Shown one piece after another: positions 25,696-35,362 of a stretch of DNA of 48,243 nucleotides. The number at the start of each line of letters is the position of its first letter. The first letter of the stretch is position 1. The position numbers and the translations under genes are program-made. Source of the stretch: Nodularia spumigena CCY9414 (GTDB lineage Bacteria > Cyanobacteriota > Cyanobacteriia > Cyanobacteriales > Nostocaceae); the NCBI RefSeq assembly GCF_000340565.2, contig NZ_CP007203.1, positions 1,306,029 through 1,354,271 of the forward strand, given 5' to 3'. Below the pieces are notes generated by a model. It did not search any database. It was given only the letters and a program-made list of their open reading frames with translations, and was not told the origin of the DNA.

Positions 25696-27087
25696 CTATC
25701 GTCCCACACCGACATATTGGAAACCAGCCCTAACCATAGTTTCAGGTTCCAGGAAGTTACGACCATCGATCATTACCGGATGGTTCATTAATTTTGCCAT
25801 CTTAGTGTAATCTAGACTGCTAAACTGCTGCCATTCGGTGACTAATACCAAAGCGTCGCAACCATCAGCTAGCCTTTCCGCGTCTGTTTCCACTAACACG
25901 CCTGTCAGACCATGACGTAAACCTGTTTGGGAAACAATGGGGTCATAGGCTTTGACTTTCGCTCCTAGTCGGTTTAGCTGCTCAATCAAGTTGAGTGCTG
26001 GCGCATCCCGCATATCATCTGTATCTGGCTTGAAGGTTAAACCCAGAAGTCCGACAGTTTTACCTTTGAGAATTTTGAGAACTTGCTGGAGTTTTTCCAA
26101 AGCAATTAAACGTTGGCGTTCGTTGACACTCACAGCAGCTTTCATTATCTGGGCTTCATAGCCATAGTCTTCAGCTGTGTGAATCAGTGCGGAGACATCT
26201 TTGGGGAAGCAGGAACCACCCCAACCAATACCAGCGTTTAAAAATTTGTTACCAATGCGGGAATCTAAACCAATACCTTTTGCTACTTGGGTTACGTCCG
26301 CACCAACGCGATCGCAAATATTCGCAACTTCGTTAATAAAGCTAATTTTAGTGGCTAAAAAGGCATTAGCAGCATATTTGATCATTTCTGCGGAACTGAG
26401 GTCTGTAGCTAATACAGGCACTGCTGGTAAAGATTTATCAACCGCATACTGGCGTTCCACAATGGGCGTATACAGTTCTTTCATTAAGGCGATCGCTCTA
26501 GGACTATTGCCGCCTAAAACGATACGATCCGGGTTAAAAGTATCATACACCGCCGAACCTTCCCGCAAAAACTCTGGATTGCTGACCACATCAAATTGGG
26601 CTAAATCTTCAGGTGATTTTTCACCACTCGCTACTCCACCTGCGGGGACAAGTGTTTTCTGACGTTCCACAATCCCATCTAAAACAATCATCCGTACCCA
26701 GTCGCCAGAACCAATGGGGACTGTAGATTTATTGACAATTACCTTATAACCACCGTTGAGATTTTCGCCGATACCACGAGCGACAGCTTCCACATAACGG
26801 GTATCACTTTCGCCAGTAGGTAAAGGTGGTGTTCCCACAGCAATAAATAGAACTTCCCCGTGAGCAACTCCGGCAGCTATATCTGTAGTAAAATGAATTT
26901 TTTCTGTTTTAATCGCAGACTGCATAATGTCCGAGAGTCCCGGCTCAAAAATCGGGGACTGTCCAGACTTCATTAATTTAACTTTTTCTTCATTATTATC
27001 GACGCAAATGACATCATGGCCGATATGAGCTAAACAAGCACCTGTAACCAAACCAACGTAACCAGTACCAATTACGCAAACACGCAT
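25696..27087 (-). CDS. ugd: UDP-glucose 6-dehydrogenase
   Basis: This cytoplasmic enzyme oxidises UDP-glucose twice with NAD to give UDP-glucuronate. The 463 residues show the N-terminal NAD-binding loop VIGTGYVGLVTG, the substrate-binding segment VSNPEFLREGSAV, the hinge helix at about 230-250, and the catalytic cysteine C293 in GIGWGGSCFPKD. The C-terminal UDP-binding domain carries GLTFKPDTDDMRDAP. It is downstream of uxs on the same strand (161-base gap). Together they form a UDP-glucose to UDP-glucuronate to UDP-xylose route for surface polysaccharide or glycolipid. A possible alternative symbol is udg. Confidence 0.95.
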   Translation of the reverse strand: MRVCVIGTGYVGLVTGACLAHIGHDVICVDNNEEKVKLMKSGQSPIFEPGLSDIMQSAIKTEKIHFTTDIAAGVAHGEVLFIAVGTPPLPTGESDTRYVEAVARGIGENLNGGYKVIVNKSTVPIGSGDWVRMIVLDGIVERQKTLVPAGGVASGEKSPEDLAQFDVVSNPEFLREGSAVYDTFNPDRIVLGGNSPRAIALMKELYTPIVERQYAVDKSLPAVPVLATDLSSAEMIKYAANAFLATKISFINEVANICDRVGADVTQVAKGIGLDSRIGNKFLNAGIGWGGSCFPKDVSALIHTAEDYGYEAQIMKAAVSVNERQRLIALEKLQQVLKILKGKTVGLLGLTFKPDTDDMRDAPALNLIEQLNRLGAKVKAYDPIVSQTGLRHGLTGVLVETDAERLADGCDALVLVTEWQQFSSLDYTKMAKLMNHPVMIDGRNFLEPETMVRAGFQYVGVGR

Positions 27088-27248
27088 TTACTTTAACTCC
27101 TCACTTTTTTGGGGTTAGCCTTGAAAAAATTGTCAAATATGACACTTTTATCCACTGGTAAAACCAGTAACTGAAGTACAGGCTACTGAGAAGATGAGCC
27201 TGCACAAAGATTGAGAGCGGCGTGAAGCGCTACCCCCAAATCTAAATA

Positions 27249-28184
27249 CTAGGTATCGCTTGTCATCCGCTTACGGAAATCTTCTACTGTCAGTTTTAAC
27301 CCTTCTTGTAGCCCAATGGTAGGTTCCCAATTTAACAAGGTTTTAGCTTTAGTAATATCAGGCTGACGACGACGCGGATCATCAGATGGTAATGACTCGT
27401 ACTTAATTTTTGCGTCCGGGTTCACCATGTTTTGTACAGCTTGCGCCAATTCCAAAATTGTGTATTCCCCAGGATTTCCCAAATTCACTGGGCCAACATA
27501 GTCGCCATTCATTAGGCGTATAAACCCTTCTACCAAGTCAGAAACGTAACAGAAACTGCGAGTTTGCGAACCATCACCATAAACAGTTAAAGGATTACCC
27601 TGTAACGCTTGAACGATGAAATTACTCACTACCCGACCATCGTTTTCTAACATTCTCGGTCCGTAGGTATTGAAAATCCGCGCCACCCGAATTTCGACTT
27701 TATTTTGTCTGTAGTAATCAAAAGCCAAAGTTTCCGCAATGCGTTTGCCTTCGTCATAACATGAACGGATGCCGATAGGATTAACACTACCCCGATACTC
27801 TTCTGGTTGGGGATGAACTTCAGGATCACCATAAACTTCGCTGGTTGAGGCTAAAAAGAACCTCGCCTTAACGCGTTTAGCTAGTCCCAACATATTCATT
27901 GTCCCCATAACGTTAGTTTTAACGGTTTTAACGGGGTTGTACTGGTAATGTACAGGAGAAGCTGGACAGGCTAGATGATAAATTTGATCTACTTCTAAGC
28001 GAATTGGTTCTGTGATGTCATGGCGGATGAGTTCAAAGTTGGGATTATTCATCCATTTGAGGATATTGCGTTTATGACCTGTGTAAAAGTTATCTAAGCA
28101 AATTACCTCATGTCCTGCTGGTATTAATCTGTCAATCAGATGGGAACCAATGAACCCAGCACCGCCCGTTACCAAAATTCTCAT
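27249..28184 (-). CDS. uxs: UDP-glucuronate decarboxylase (UDP-xylose synthase)
   Basis: This 311-residue short-chain dehydrogenase/reductase-type enzyme decarboxylates UDP-glucuronate to UDP-xylose. NAD binding is at [10 protein letters not shown] (residues 7-16). Active-site features are STSEVYGDP and the Y143-x3-K147 pair in SCYDEGKR. The UDP-glucuronate decarboxylase hallmarks [13 protein letters not shown] and [10 protein letters not shown] separate it from UDP-glucose epimerases. The UDP-glucose dehydrogenase gene follows on the same strand and supplies its substrate. Confidence 0.93.
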   Translation of the reverse strand: MRILVTGGAGFIGSHLIDRLIPAGHEVICLDNFYTGHKRNILKWMNNPNFELIRHDITEPIRLEVDQIYHLACPASPVHYQYNPVKTVKTNVMGTMNMLGLAKRVKARFFLASTSEVYGDPEVHPQPEEYRGSVNPIGIRSCYDEGKRIAETLAFDYYRQNKVEIRVARIFNTYGPRMLENDGRVVSNFIVQALQGNPLTVYGDGSQTRSFCYVSDLVEGFIRLMNGDYVGPVNLGNPGEYTILELAQAVQNMVNPDAKIKYESLPSDDPRRRQPDITKAKTLLNWEPTIGLQEGLKLTVEDFRKRMTSDT

Positions 28185-28487
28185 AATTTCCGAATTATTT
28201 TATTAATACTTATCGTTGATTTCTCACGATAATTTAGATTACCCAGTTTTCATGCAAAAATAATATATAACGAACAGACCTAATTTGAAAGAAACAATTT
28301 AATGCAGTATATACTTAATTTTGTGAAGTTTAAACTCAATTTTTTAGACTAATCATATACCAAAGTATCAAACATTCCCTGCTCATTGTCTTGTTTGGCT
28401 AAAAATTCATCAAATCTTTAATCCTCTCAACTTTTTTCAATATTTTACCGTGAGATTATCTGAGCCTAATTATAATTATTCAACCGG

Positions 28488-28591
28488 AACCTCACCCTAG
28501 TTTTTACCCAAAACCTTTCCCTGTCCTTCTCCCAAAGGGAGACGCTACGCGAAGGTAAGCAAAGGGATGTCGGTGAGAAAAAAGTGAGGTT
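28488..28591. repeat. Palindromic element with AACCTCAC ends and nested repeat
   Basis: The ends AACCTCAC and GTGAGGTT are inverted. Inside, at 28524-28555, is the CTTCTCCCAAAGGGAGACGC repeat also found within the vapC MITE. The rest of 28185-28676 is AT-rich and probably contains the uxs promoter; no gene was seen. Confidence 0.6.
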
Positions 28592-28676
28592 GGGCAAAAT
28601 TTTGGGGTAATGCGATGACTTGTTTCTACACTGTAGCCAATGTGAAAAGATGCGAAAAAAGCAGATTTTTCCTGGC

Positions 28677-30812
28677 TTAAATAGCAGCTGTAGGGTGGGA
28701 AATCTCTAGTATTGACATTTTACTTTGAGTGTGCTGTGGTTCTCCCAGCATGACTATAGAGCAGGTAAGTTGTCCAGCTAACTGGGTTGTGACATCGCTA
28801 ATAGCTAACCCACCAGGATTTGTCCGATTTCGGATAAAAGGCAACACTACTAAATCATATAATCTTGCAGCCTGTAAAATTGCTTGGGCAGCATTTTGAT
28901 GAGCGATAATTTGAATTTCTGGGGGATGAGGTACAGCTAATTGAGACATTAATTCGGCGAGGTGCGTTCGCTTGGTAGCGATTTTCTGGGAACCACGAGC
29001 TTCATTCATGCACACATGGAGTACAGTAACCTGGGCTTGATTAGCCTCAGCCAGCATCTGGGCAAATTGTACAGGTTGCAATGATGATGCTGTTAAATTT
29101 TCTAAGGGTACTAAGATGCGTTGAATTTTTTTGGGTGAGTCCATCAGACGCGTCACCGCTACTGGACAATGAGATGCCCAAAGTACATTATCAATTACAT
29201 TGCCAAATAAACGCGCTCTTAACCCATGACGTTTACCCCAACCCATGATAATTAAACTCGCCTGTTGTTCGCGAGCTGCTCTACTAATACCTAGAGCAAA
29301 AGCATCATCAATTCGCAGCAATGGTTCTGCTTCTACTCCCAATAATCGACTTTGTGCTGTGGCTTTTGCTAGTAACCATTCACTGCGACGCAGAGAAGCT
29401 TCTAACTCTGGTGCATCCATTTGAGCCGCAGCAGTGGCGATCGCCAATGGTATAATTTTACCTTTAGCTTGATTTGCCAATAATGCCGCCATTTCCAGCA
29501 AATACTGCTGCGTTTGAGGATTATACACAGGGACAACTATGGTCAAAGGACTGTGTTTTGCTTCTGTCTTCTCCTCAGATAAACTGGTAGTAGGTACTTC
29601 GGGAACTGCGGTGGAAACCAAAGCCACAGCTGTGTGATTGGTCATCCATAGCCCTAAGAGTGAGGTAACAACCATTAACACAACCACACTATTTAACACT
29701 GCCTCTGGTAACAACCCAGACCGATAACCCACTACAGTAGCTGCTAAAGTTGTCCCCATCTGAGGTATTGATAGCGACCACATAGTCAGTATTTCCCCCC
29801 AGTTGTAGCGGTAAAGCAGTTTTGTGAATAAAGCGGCGATGAATTTGCTGCTAATTAAACCGACGATCATCAAAAGCGTTAATTGCAGGGTGCTAATGCT
29901 GGTCATCAAAGCAGGTAAATCGATCATTAAGCCAAAACTAACCAAGAAAATGGGAATAAATAGGACACTGCCAATAAATACCACCTTTTCCCTAACTGGC
30001 CCTTCACCTACGGTTTCATTTACCGCCAAACCTGCTAAAAAGGCTCCGACAATTGTTTCTACGCCAATGAATTGAGCGCCTACCCCAGCCAGAAACACGG
30101 TAAGTAACACAAACAAAAACTTATTACCCTCGTTGTCTCCACATCGCCGGAAAAATTCTTTGCCAGCCCAATCAAATCCCACCAAAATGATCATGGTGTA
30201 AACACTCAACCACATCAATAGAGGAAGTAGTTGATCTAAGCTGAATAGGCCAGTGTCAGTAGTAGCTATACAAACTGCTAAGATCAGCACAGCGCTAAGA
30301 TTGGTAAAAACCGTGGCTCCCATTGCGACAGTTACAGCTTCATTCTTGACCACCCCCAGACGACTGATAATGGGATATGCCAAAAGGGTATAAGAAGCCA
30401 ACAAAGAACCCATTAAAATCGCAGCATTCCAGCCCAAATTAAATATCTGTCCGATTAAGGTTCCCATGACTAGGGGGAAACTCAAGGTAAGGATGCCAAA
30501 TCCCAAGGAACGTTTTTTGCGGCGGCGGAAATGCTTGATTTCTACTTCTAAACCTGCGACAAACATCAAATAAAGTAAGCCAATATTTGAGAACAGGCTG
30601 ATAATGGGTGATTCTGTGTGGAAGAAATTCCAGCCTGATGGTCCCAGTACTACCCCAGAGAAGACTAAGCCGATTAATCCTGGTAATCTCAGTCTCTCAA
30701 AGAGGATGGGTATAACTAAAATGACCACTACCAAAACAGCAAAGGTAACAATTGGTTCCTCGCCCAGAACTTGATAAGTTGGTTCGGTGAGAACTTGTAA
30801 GATTAATTCCAT
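28677..30812 (-). CDS. CPA2-family cation:proton antiporter with C-terminal universal-stress domains
   Basis: The 711-residue protein has about 12 membrane segments in residues 15-405: GLIGLVFSGVVLGPSG near the start, and the GAFLAGLAVNE signature of Na+/H+ or K+/H+ exchangers. Residues about 425-560 and 565-690 form a tandem pair of universal-stress-protein-like domains. The first has the nucleotide-binding GWGKRHGLRARLFGNVID pattern; the second begins ILVPLENL. Such fusions are common in cyanobacteria and are thought to let nucleotides control transport. The transported ion cannot be told. The gene stands alone on the minus strand. Confidence 0.9.
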   Translation of the reverse strand: MELILQVLTEPTYQVLGEEPIVTFAVLVVVILVIPILFERLRLPGLIGLVFSGVVLGPSGWNFFHTESPIISLFSNIGLLYLMFVAGLEVEIKHFRRRKKRSLGFGILTLSFPLVMGTLIGQIFNLGWNAAILMGSLLASYTLLAYPIISRLGVVKNEAVTVAMGATVFTNLSAVLILAVCIATTDTGLFSLDQLLPLLMWLSVYTMIILVGFDWAGKEFFRRCGDNEGNKFLFVLLTVFLAGVGAQFIGVETIVGAFLAGLAVNETVGEGPVREKVVFIGSVLFIPIFLVSFGLMIDLPALMTSISTLQLTLLMIVGLISSKFIAALFTKLLYRYNWGEILTMWSLSIPQMGTTLAATVVGYRSGLLPEAVLNSVVVLMVVTSLLGLWMTNHTAVALVSTAVPEVPTTSLSEEKTEAKHSPLTIVVPVYNPQTQQYLLEMAALLANQAKGKIIPLAIATAAAQMDAPELEASLRRSEWLLAKATAQSRLLGVEAEPLLRIDDAFALGISRAAREQQASLIIMGWGKRHGLRARLFGNVIDNVLWASHCPVAVTRLMDSPKKIQRILVPLENLTASSLQPVQFAQMLAEANQAQVTVLHVCMNEARGSQKIATKRTHLAELMSQLAVPHPPEIQIIAHQNAAQAILQAARLYDLVVLPFIRNRTNPGGLAISDVTTQLAGQLTCSIVMLGEPQHTQSKMSILEISHPTAAI

Positions 30813-30946
30813 AGATTGGACTGTAAGGAGCGACGTGAATTGAGGATTATTTAGAAGGAGTTTGACTTAATATAAAAGCCACACTGGCGAAAAATTTAAC
30901 AAAACTTCATTTAAACTACATAAGTAGTTGTCTAATAATTAACTAC

Positions 30947-31603
30947 CTATGGATGGATTTGACTTAAAATAAACCGTAGGCGATCGTAGTCATCTTTTAA
31001 TAAAACGCTCAGAGTCCGTCCAGCTTTAATTAGCCATTGTCGGTCAGTTTTGCGTAACTGGTAAACATGGCGAATAGCTGCTGCTGTTAATGCTTCTACT
31101 GGCGCATTAGTTATAGTCAGTAATGTCCGCAAAAAATCTAGTTCCTCAGTGAATTTAATGATGGCTTCTGGTTCACAGAGATAAACAGCTTGGTGAATTT
31201 GCGGAGGACGAGGTGGTAAGTACTGATATATCCCTTGGTTTGTCCCTAAAGAGTGGGAGGAATGCCGAAACCCCACAATCGCTGCTCGAAATTCAGTTTT
31301 GAGCATGGCAAAAATTTGGGGTTGTTCCTCGCGTAAATCCTGCAATGACAACCCCAAAGCTACAGCCCGATGTACAGAATCTATGGGCATGGTTGTAGCG
31401 TGATACAACACAGCATAAATTTGATTGCCTGACTCTTCATCCACAGCACAAACCCAACTACCAAACGGCGGGATGGGGGGAAAACTTAAGTCTTCTGGTT
31501 CCAAACACTGTGAGAGAAATTCGGTAGAAGTAGTTTCGATCACCTCCGCAATGTGGTTGGGGTGGCGATCGCCTGTGGTAAACTGTGGTAAAGGTAGACG
31601 CAT
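30947..31603 (-). CDS. HAS-barrel-like conserved cyanobacterial protein
   Basis: This 218-residue soluble protein begins MRLPLPQFTTGDRHPNHIAEVI. An N-terminal beta-rich part contains PPFGSWVCAVDEESGNQIYAV, and a helical C-terminal half follows. The first part resembles the HAS-barrel found in HerA-type ATPases and ATP synthases, and I recall such proteins as conserved in cyanobacteria. No ATPase motif is present, so it may be a stand-alone partner. ndhS lies 95 bases upstream... on the same strand in reverse order: ndhS is downstream of this gene's stop by coordinates only in the opposite sense, since both read leftward and ndhS (31698-31892) comes first. The gap holds ATGACTAATCACTGATCACT repeats. 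Function is unknown. Confidence 0.6.
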   Translation of the reverse strand: MRLPLPQFTTGDRHPNHIAEVIETTSTEFLSQCLEPEDLSFPPIPPFGSWVCAVDEESGNQIYAVLYHATTMPIDSVHRAVALGLSLQDLREEQPQIFAMLKTEFRAAIVGFRHSSHSLGTNQGIYQYLPPRPPQIHQAVYLCEPEAIIKFTEELDFLRTLLTITNAPVEALTAAAIRHVYQLRKTDRQWLIKAGRTLSVLLKDDYDRLRFILSQIHP

Positions 31604-31697
31604 ATTAATTATTAGTCCTTGGCCATTAGTCTGTAGTGATTAGTCACCAGTGTTTTAATGACTCATGACTAATCACTGATCACTCATGACTATGAAT

Positions 31698-31892
31698 CTA
31701 TTTCCCTTTTCGTCCGGCTGTCAGTTCTACGAGTTCTAATTCTGATAGGCGAAAGGTAATTAATTTATCCCAGTTGCCACCTTCAAATAGTACAGCGACT
31801 TTGCCATCACTGACACGTTGTACAAGTCCTTCGTAGCGATAATAGGTGTCGGCGGGATTCTTAACGCGAACTGTTGATCCTGGCAGAATCAT
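31698..31892 (-). CDS. ndhS: NAD(P)H dehydrogenase-like complex subunit NdhS
   Basis: The 64-residue SH3-like protein reads [20 protein letters not shown], then [19 protein letters not shown]. This closely fits cyanobacterial NdhS, the small stromal-side subunit of the photosynthetic NDH-1 complex that helps bind ferredoxin for cyclic electron flow. The length is as expected and no targeting signal is present. The start at 31892 (MILPGS) is preceded by TAAACATCATG and lacks a strong ribosome-binding site. It is upstream of the HAS-barrel-like gene with a 95-base repeat-containing gap, so the two may share a transcript. Confidence 0.85.
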   Translation of the reverse strand: MILPGSTVRVKNPADTYYRYEGLVQRVSDGKVAVLFEGGNWDKLITFRLSELELVELTAGRKGK

Positions 31893-32261
31893 GATGTTTA
31901 CCCTCGCTGGTTTACTGTTAATAGCTTAATAGTTCCAAAAAGCATAGACAAATATCTCATGCCATTTGTTTGCCGGGAATAACCCCGACAGGGCTAACTA
32001 CAACGCCCCCTATCCCTAGACTAAACGCTGTCGGGACTACTTTACGTCAAATCTTCAAACTACCATTGATATCAGCGTAAATGAGTTAACCATTAATCAT
32101 AACATTTTTTGCTCCTTGTGTCAAGAGTCAATAGTTCCTTGCATCAGCTTCAATTGGGAAATATTGTGGAAATTATTTAGCCAAGGCAAATAGCATTTTT
32201 GCCAAAATTCTTAACTGTCAGGGAGAATATCATATAGAGTAATACTTCATAAATTTTAATA
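31893..32261. other. Intergenic, divergent promoter region
   Basis: It separates ndhS (minus) from the hydrolase gene (plus) and should hold both promoters. CCCCGACAG (31982-31990) can pair with CTGTCGGGA (32027-32035) in a long-loop hairpin. I see no gene. Confidence 0.4.
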
Positions 32262-33155
32262 ATGACCGGAACTACACAGCAGCTACCTTTAGCAACCTTA
32301 GAAAAACTGGTTTGGACTTGGCAAGGTTACAAAATTCAATATACCGTCATGGGTACAGGTCGCCCCTTGGTACTGGTTCACGGCTTTGGTGCTTCTATTG
32401 GACACTGGCGGAAAAATATCCCTGTTTTAGCCAACGCAGGCTATCGGGTTTTTGCTTTGGATCTTTTGGGGTTCGGTGGTTCAGATAAAGCAGCAATTGA
32501 TTATACTGTAGAAGTCTGGGTAGAACTGCTGAAAGATTTTTGGGCAGAACACATCCAAGAACCTGCGGTATTTATCGGTAATTCCATTGGTGCGCTTTTA
32601 AGCTTGATGGTGCTGGCTGAACATCCAGAAATTACGGCTGGTGGTGTTTTAATTAACTCGGCTGGTGGTTTGAGTCATCGTCCCCATGAGTTAAACCCAC
32701 CTTTACGGATGGTGATGGGAGCTTTTAACAGATTTGTGCGATCGCCTATTACAGGTAAATTTGTTTATAATCGCATTCGTCAAAAATCCCAAATTCGTCG
32801 CACCCTATACCAAGTTTATCGCAACCGTGAAGCCGTCACAGATGAACTAATCGATATTCTTTATACTCCATCTTGTGACCCCGGAGCGCAGCAAGTCTTC
32901 GCCTCCATCCTCACAGCCCCTCCTGGCCCTACTCCAGAGGAACTATTGCCCAAAATCCAACGTCCTTTATTAGTAATATGGGGTGCTGATGATCCTTGGA
33001 CACCAATTACCGGAGCCAAGATTTATGAACAGGCGTGTGATCATGGCAAAGATATCAAGATTGTTCCCATTCCTAACGCGGGTCATTGTCCCCACGATGA
33101 AGTTCCAGAGGTTGTTAACGCCCAAATTGTTGCTTGGTTGGGGCAGAATTCATAA
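32262..33155 (+). CDS. Alpha/beta-fold hydrolase
   Basis: This 297-residue cytoplasmic hydrolase shows a complete catalytic triad by motif: oxyanion segment LVLVHGFGASIGHWR, nucleophile serine in GNSIGA, acid in WGADDPWTP, and histidine in NAGHCPHDE. It resembles the cyanobacterial/plastid group that includes pheophytinase-like and other esterases, but the substrate cannot be told from the sequence. ATG 32262 fits the family length. The gene stands alone on the plus strand. Confidence 0.85.
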   Translation: MTGTTQQLPLATLEKLVWTWQGYKIQYTVMGTGRPLVLVHGFGASIGHWRKNIPVLANAGYRVFALDLLGFGGSDKAAIDYTVEVWVELLKDFWAEHIQEPAVFIGNSIGALLSLMVLAEHPEITAGGVLINSAGGLSHRPHELNPPLRMVMGAFNRFVRSPITGKFVYNRIRQKSQIRRTLYQVYRNREAVTDELIDILYTPSCDPGAQQVFASILTAPPGPTPEELLPKIQRPLLVIWGADDPWTPITGAKIYEQACDHGKDIKIVPIPNAGHCPHDEVPEVVNAQIVAWLGQNS

Positions 33156-33452
33156 TTGAGCATACAAGGGTTGTTAAACTGGGTGACTACCTCTTAATTT
33201 TTTAACAGTTATCAGTGAACAGTTTCATTCGCAGCCTTTAGGGACTTCCCCATCAAAAATATTCCCTACATCCTCTGAACATAGGTCTGATATAGCAAAA
33301 GTCAAAAGTCAAAAGTCAAAAGTCAAAAGTCAAAGACTCGCTGTGACTGGATTTTAGGTTTTTGTCATGTCCTAACAACCTTGGCGGTTGCGATAACTGT
33401 TTACTGATAACTGTTCACTGATTTAATTGCACCTTGACAAAATCAAACTCAA
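33156..33452. repeat. Intergenic with GTCAAAA heptamer repeat
   Basis: Five GTCAAAA-type units lie at 33301-33334, a short tandem heptamer. The flanks contain AACTGTTTACTGATAACTGTTCACTGA, typical degenerate repeat sequence, here broken by spacing. No gene was seen. Confidence 0.6.
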
Positions 33453-34466
33453 ATGGTAAGTTTAATGGAGCTTGATGTAGATAATCGAGAGCCAATTAGC
33501 CTAAGTCATTATCCTAATTTTTCTGAGCTAGGCTATCAAGTTATTAGAGAACTAGGACGCAACCAGGTAGAAGGGCGTATTACTTACTTGGCTAAGGTTT
33601 GTAAATCTCATCAACAGGTAGTCATTAAAGAGTTCAATTTTGCTAGTACGAGTGCTGACTGGTCGGGTTTGAAAACTTATGAACGTGAAATTCAAATCTT
33701 GCAACAACTTGATCATCCTCGTATCCCTCGCTACATAGACTCTTTTGAAACGCCAAATAATTTTTATCTAGTACAGGAGTATAAAAACGCTCCATCGCTG
33801 GGGTTAAGTCACAGCTTTAACCCGGAAGAAATCAAACAAATAGCGGTATCAATTTTAGAGATTTTAGTTTATCTGCAACAACGCACCGACCCAATTATTC
33901 ACCGGGATATTAAGCCAGAAAACATCTTAGTTGATGAACAGCTAAATGCTTACTTGGTTGATTTTGACTTAGCTAGGTTACAGGGAGTGAAAATGGCTCT
34001 GAGCAGTTTAGCTTCTGGAACTCCCGGTTTTATGCCACCAGAGGAACAACTTGGTCATACCCTCACCCAAGCTTCGGACTTGTATAGTTTAGGGGTGACA
34101 CTGATTTGCTTACTTACTGATACCAGTTCTATTGATATTTGTAAGTTAATAGATCATAAGTATTGCTTTAATTTCCAGAAACTATTTCCCCAACTTAATC
34201 CGCGTTTTAAATCGTGGTTGATGAAATTGGTGAAATGTCAGAGTAAATACCGCTATGCTAATGCATCTTTGGCTTTAAAAGCACTTCAGCCAATTCAAGT
34301 TAATTGTACTGATAATAACATGGATACTTCAGTTGCGGCAATAAAATTCAGACATAAAACAGTTCTGCTATGCCTAGCCATGATGGGCATCATAGCAGCA
34401 GCAACTACAACTTTGATACTTTCCGCGCCCGGAGGCATAGCCAAGCAGATGGAAATTAGGAAGTAG
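33453..34466 (+). CDS. Serine/threonine protein kinase with C-terminal membrane anchor
   Basis: The 337-residue Hanks-type kinase has VIKEF (catalytic Lys59), a C-helix Glu in YEREIQIL, catalytic loop HRDIKPEN (residues 150-157), and DFD in place of DFG (170-172). The activation segment is followed by PPEE in place of APE. The glycine-rich loop is degenerate (ELGRNQVEGRITYL). A membrane segment lies at about 304-324, followed by a short outside tail (GGIAKQMEIRK) that ends just where a purine-rich repeat begins. Many cyanobacterial relatives carry a longer outside domain. The C-terminus may therefore have been shortened by repeat insertion; this is an inference. Confidence 0.85.
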   Translation: MVSLMELDVDNREPISLSHYPNFSELGYQVIRELGRNQVEGRITYLAKVCKSHQQVVIKEFNFASTSADWSGLKTYEREIQILQQLDHPRIPRYIDSFETPNNFYLVQEYKNAPSLGLSHSFNPEEIKQIAVSILEILVYLQQRTDPIIHRDIKPENILVDEQLNAYLVDFDLARLQGVKMALSSLASGTPGFMPPEEQLGHTLTQASDLYSLGVTLICLLTDTSSIDICKLIDHKYCFNFQKLFPQLNPRFKSWLMKLVKCQSKYRYANASLALKALQPIQVNCTDNNMDTSVAAIKFRHKTVLLCLAMMGIIAAATTTLILSAPGGIAKQMEIRK

Positions 34467-34530
34467 GAAGTGGGGAGAAGAGGCAGGGGAGCAGGGCGCA
34501 GGGTGCAGGGGGAGAAGACGGTAACTTCCC
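34466..34530. repeat. Purine-rich repeat preceding the heptamer array
   Basis: GGGGAGCAGGGCGCAGGGTGCAGG-type units, here written broken as GGGGAGCAGGG and CGCAGGGTGCAGG, are followed by GAGAAGACGGTAACTTCCCC. Nearly the same order (purine-rich repeat, GAGAAGACCGTAACTTCCC, heptamers) occurs at 2057-2269. Confidence 0.85.
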
Positions 34531-34535
34531 CATGA

Positions 34536-34675
34536 CCAATGACCAATGACCAATGACCAATGACCAATGACCAATGACCAATGACCAATGACCAATGACC
34601 AATGACCAATGACCAATGACCAATGACCAATGACCAATGACCAATGACCAATGACCAATGACCAATGACCAATGA
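34536..34675. repeat. Short tandem repeat (CCAATGA), exactly 20 units
   Basis: There are 140 bases of uninterrupted CCAATGA units with no variants, ending three bases before the rimM stop codon. Perfect uniformity suggests recent expansion. Open frames reading VIGHWSL repeats here are artefacts. Confidence 0.95.
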
Positions 34676-34678
34676 CTA

Positions 34679-35362
34679 TTACCCAATGGCTAGTTCTAGC
34701 AACCCAGGGGGGGGAGTAATTTCAATGCGACGGGATGGTAAATCTACCACAGGGGCGATCGCCTTAACAAAAGGTATCAAAAGTTTCTTCGGTGATTGCG
34801 GCTGTAATGTTTCTGACTCGACATCGGGAATTTGCTGATGCAATTTGACTTCCAATAAAAAATTACCAGCCGGAATGACATCTACCACCTCCCCCACAAG
34901 TTCCCCAGATTCCTGCATAAATACCAACATCCCGATCAAATCGGTGACATGATATTCATCTTCGCCTAATTGGGGGCGATCGCTTGCGGGAACCATCAAC
35001 TTATAATCGCGCAAAGCCTCAGCATCATTGCGATTTCTCACACCAGCCAAAGAAATTATACAAAGATTTTTCCCCTCCACATAACGTCCTGACAACAACT
35101 CCACAGGTTGTGGTTCCCTATCACCAGGATGCCATAACCAACGAGTTCCCGGAACCTCAAACCGCTCCGGAAAATCCGACTCCGGATAAACCCGCAACTC
35201 CCCAGACAAACCTTGAGGAGCGACAATCTTCCCAATTTCCAACCATTCATCAAGATTCGGGACTGGGTTGAGAAACTTCCCCCCTGCTCCCTGCGCCCTG
35301 CTCCCCTGCTTCTTCTTGGCGACCTTTGCGCCTTGGCGGTTCGTTTTCATAATCTTAAGCAC
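34679..35362 (-). CDS. rimM: Ribosome maturation factor RimM
   Basis: RimM helps mature the 16S rRNA head region by binding S19. The N-terminal RimM domain begins [22 protein letters not shown], and the PRC-barrel part contains [14 protein letters not shown] and [16 protein letters not shown]. The first 36 residues are unusual. [24 protein letters not shown] is encoded by a GAACCGCCAAGGCGCAAAGG-type repeat and the purine-rich GGGGAGCAGGG repeat, both found elsewhere between genes. No later start codon precedes the conserved domain, so the repeat-coded tail seems to be translated. Starts at 35362 or at M5 are possible. The start overlaps the avtA stop by 8 bases, suggesting avtA-rimM co-transcription. 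Confidence 0.93.
   Translation of the reverse strand: MLKIMKTNRQGAKVAKKKQGSRAQGAGGKFLNPVPNLDEWLEIGKIVAPQGLSGELRVYPESDFPERFEVPGTRWLWHPGDREPQPVELLSGRYVEGKNLCIISLAGVRNRNDAEALRDYKLMVPASDRPQLGEDEYHVTDLIGMLVFMQESGELVGEVVDVIPAGNFLLEVKLHQQIPDVESETLQPQSPKKLLIPFVKAIAPVVDLPSRRIEITPPPGLLELAIG

Noticed and set aside
34295-34686. Long open frames reading VIGHWSL repeats on the minus strand
   Set aside because: A 7-base repeat keeps several frames open at once and gives the same heptapeptide in each. There is no start context and no family, so these are not genes.
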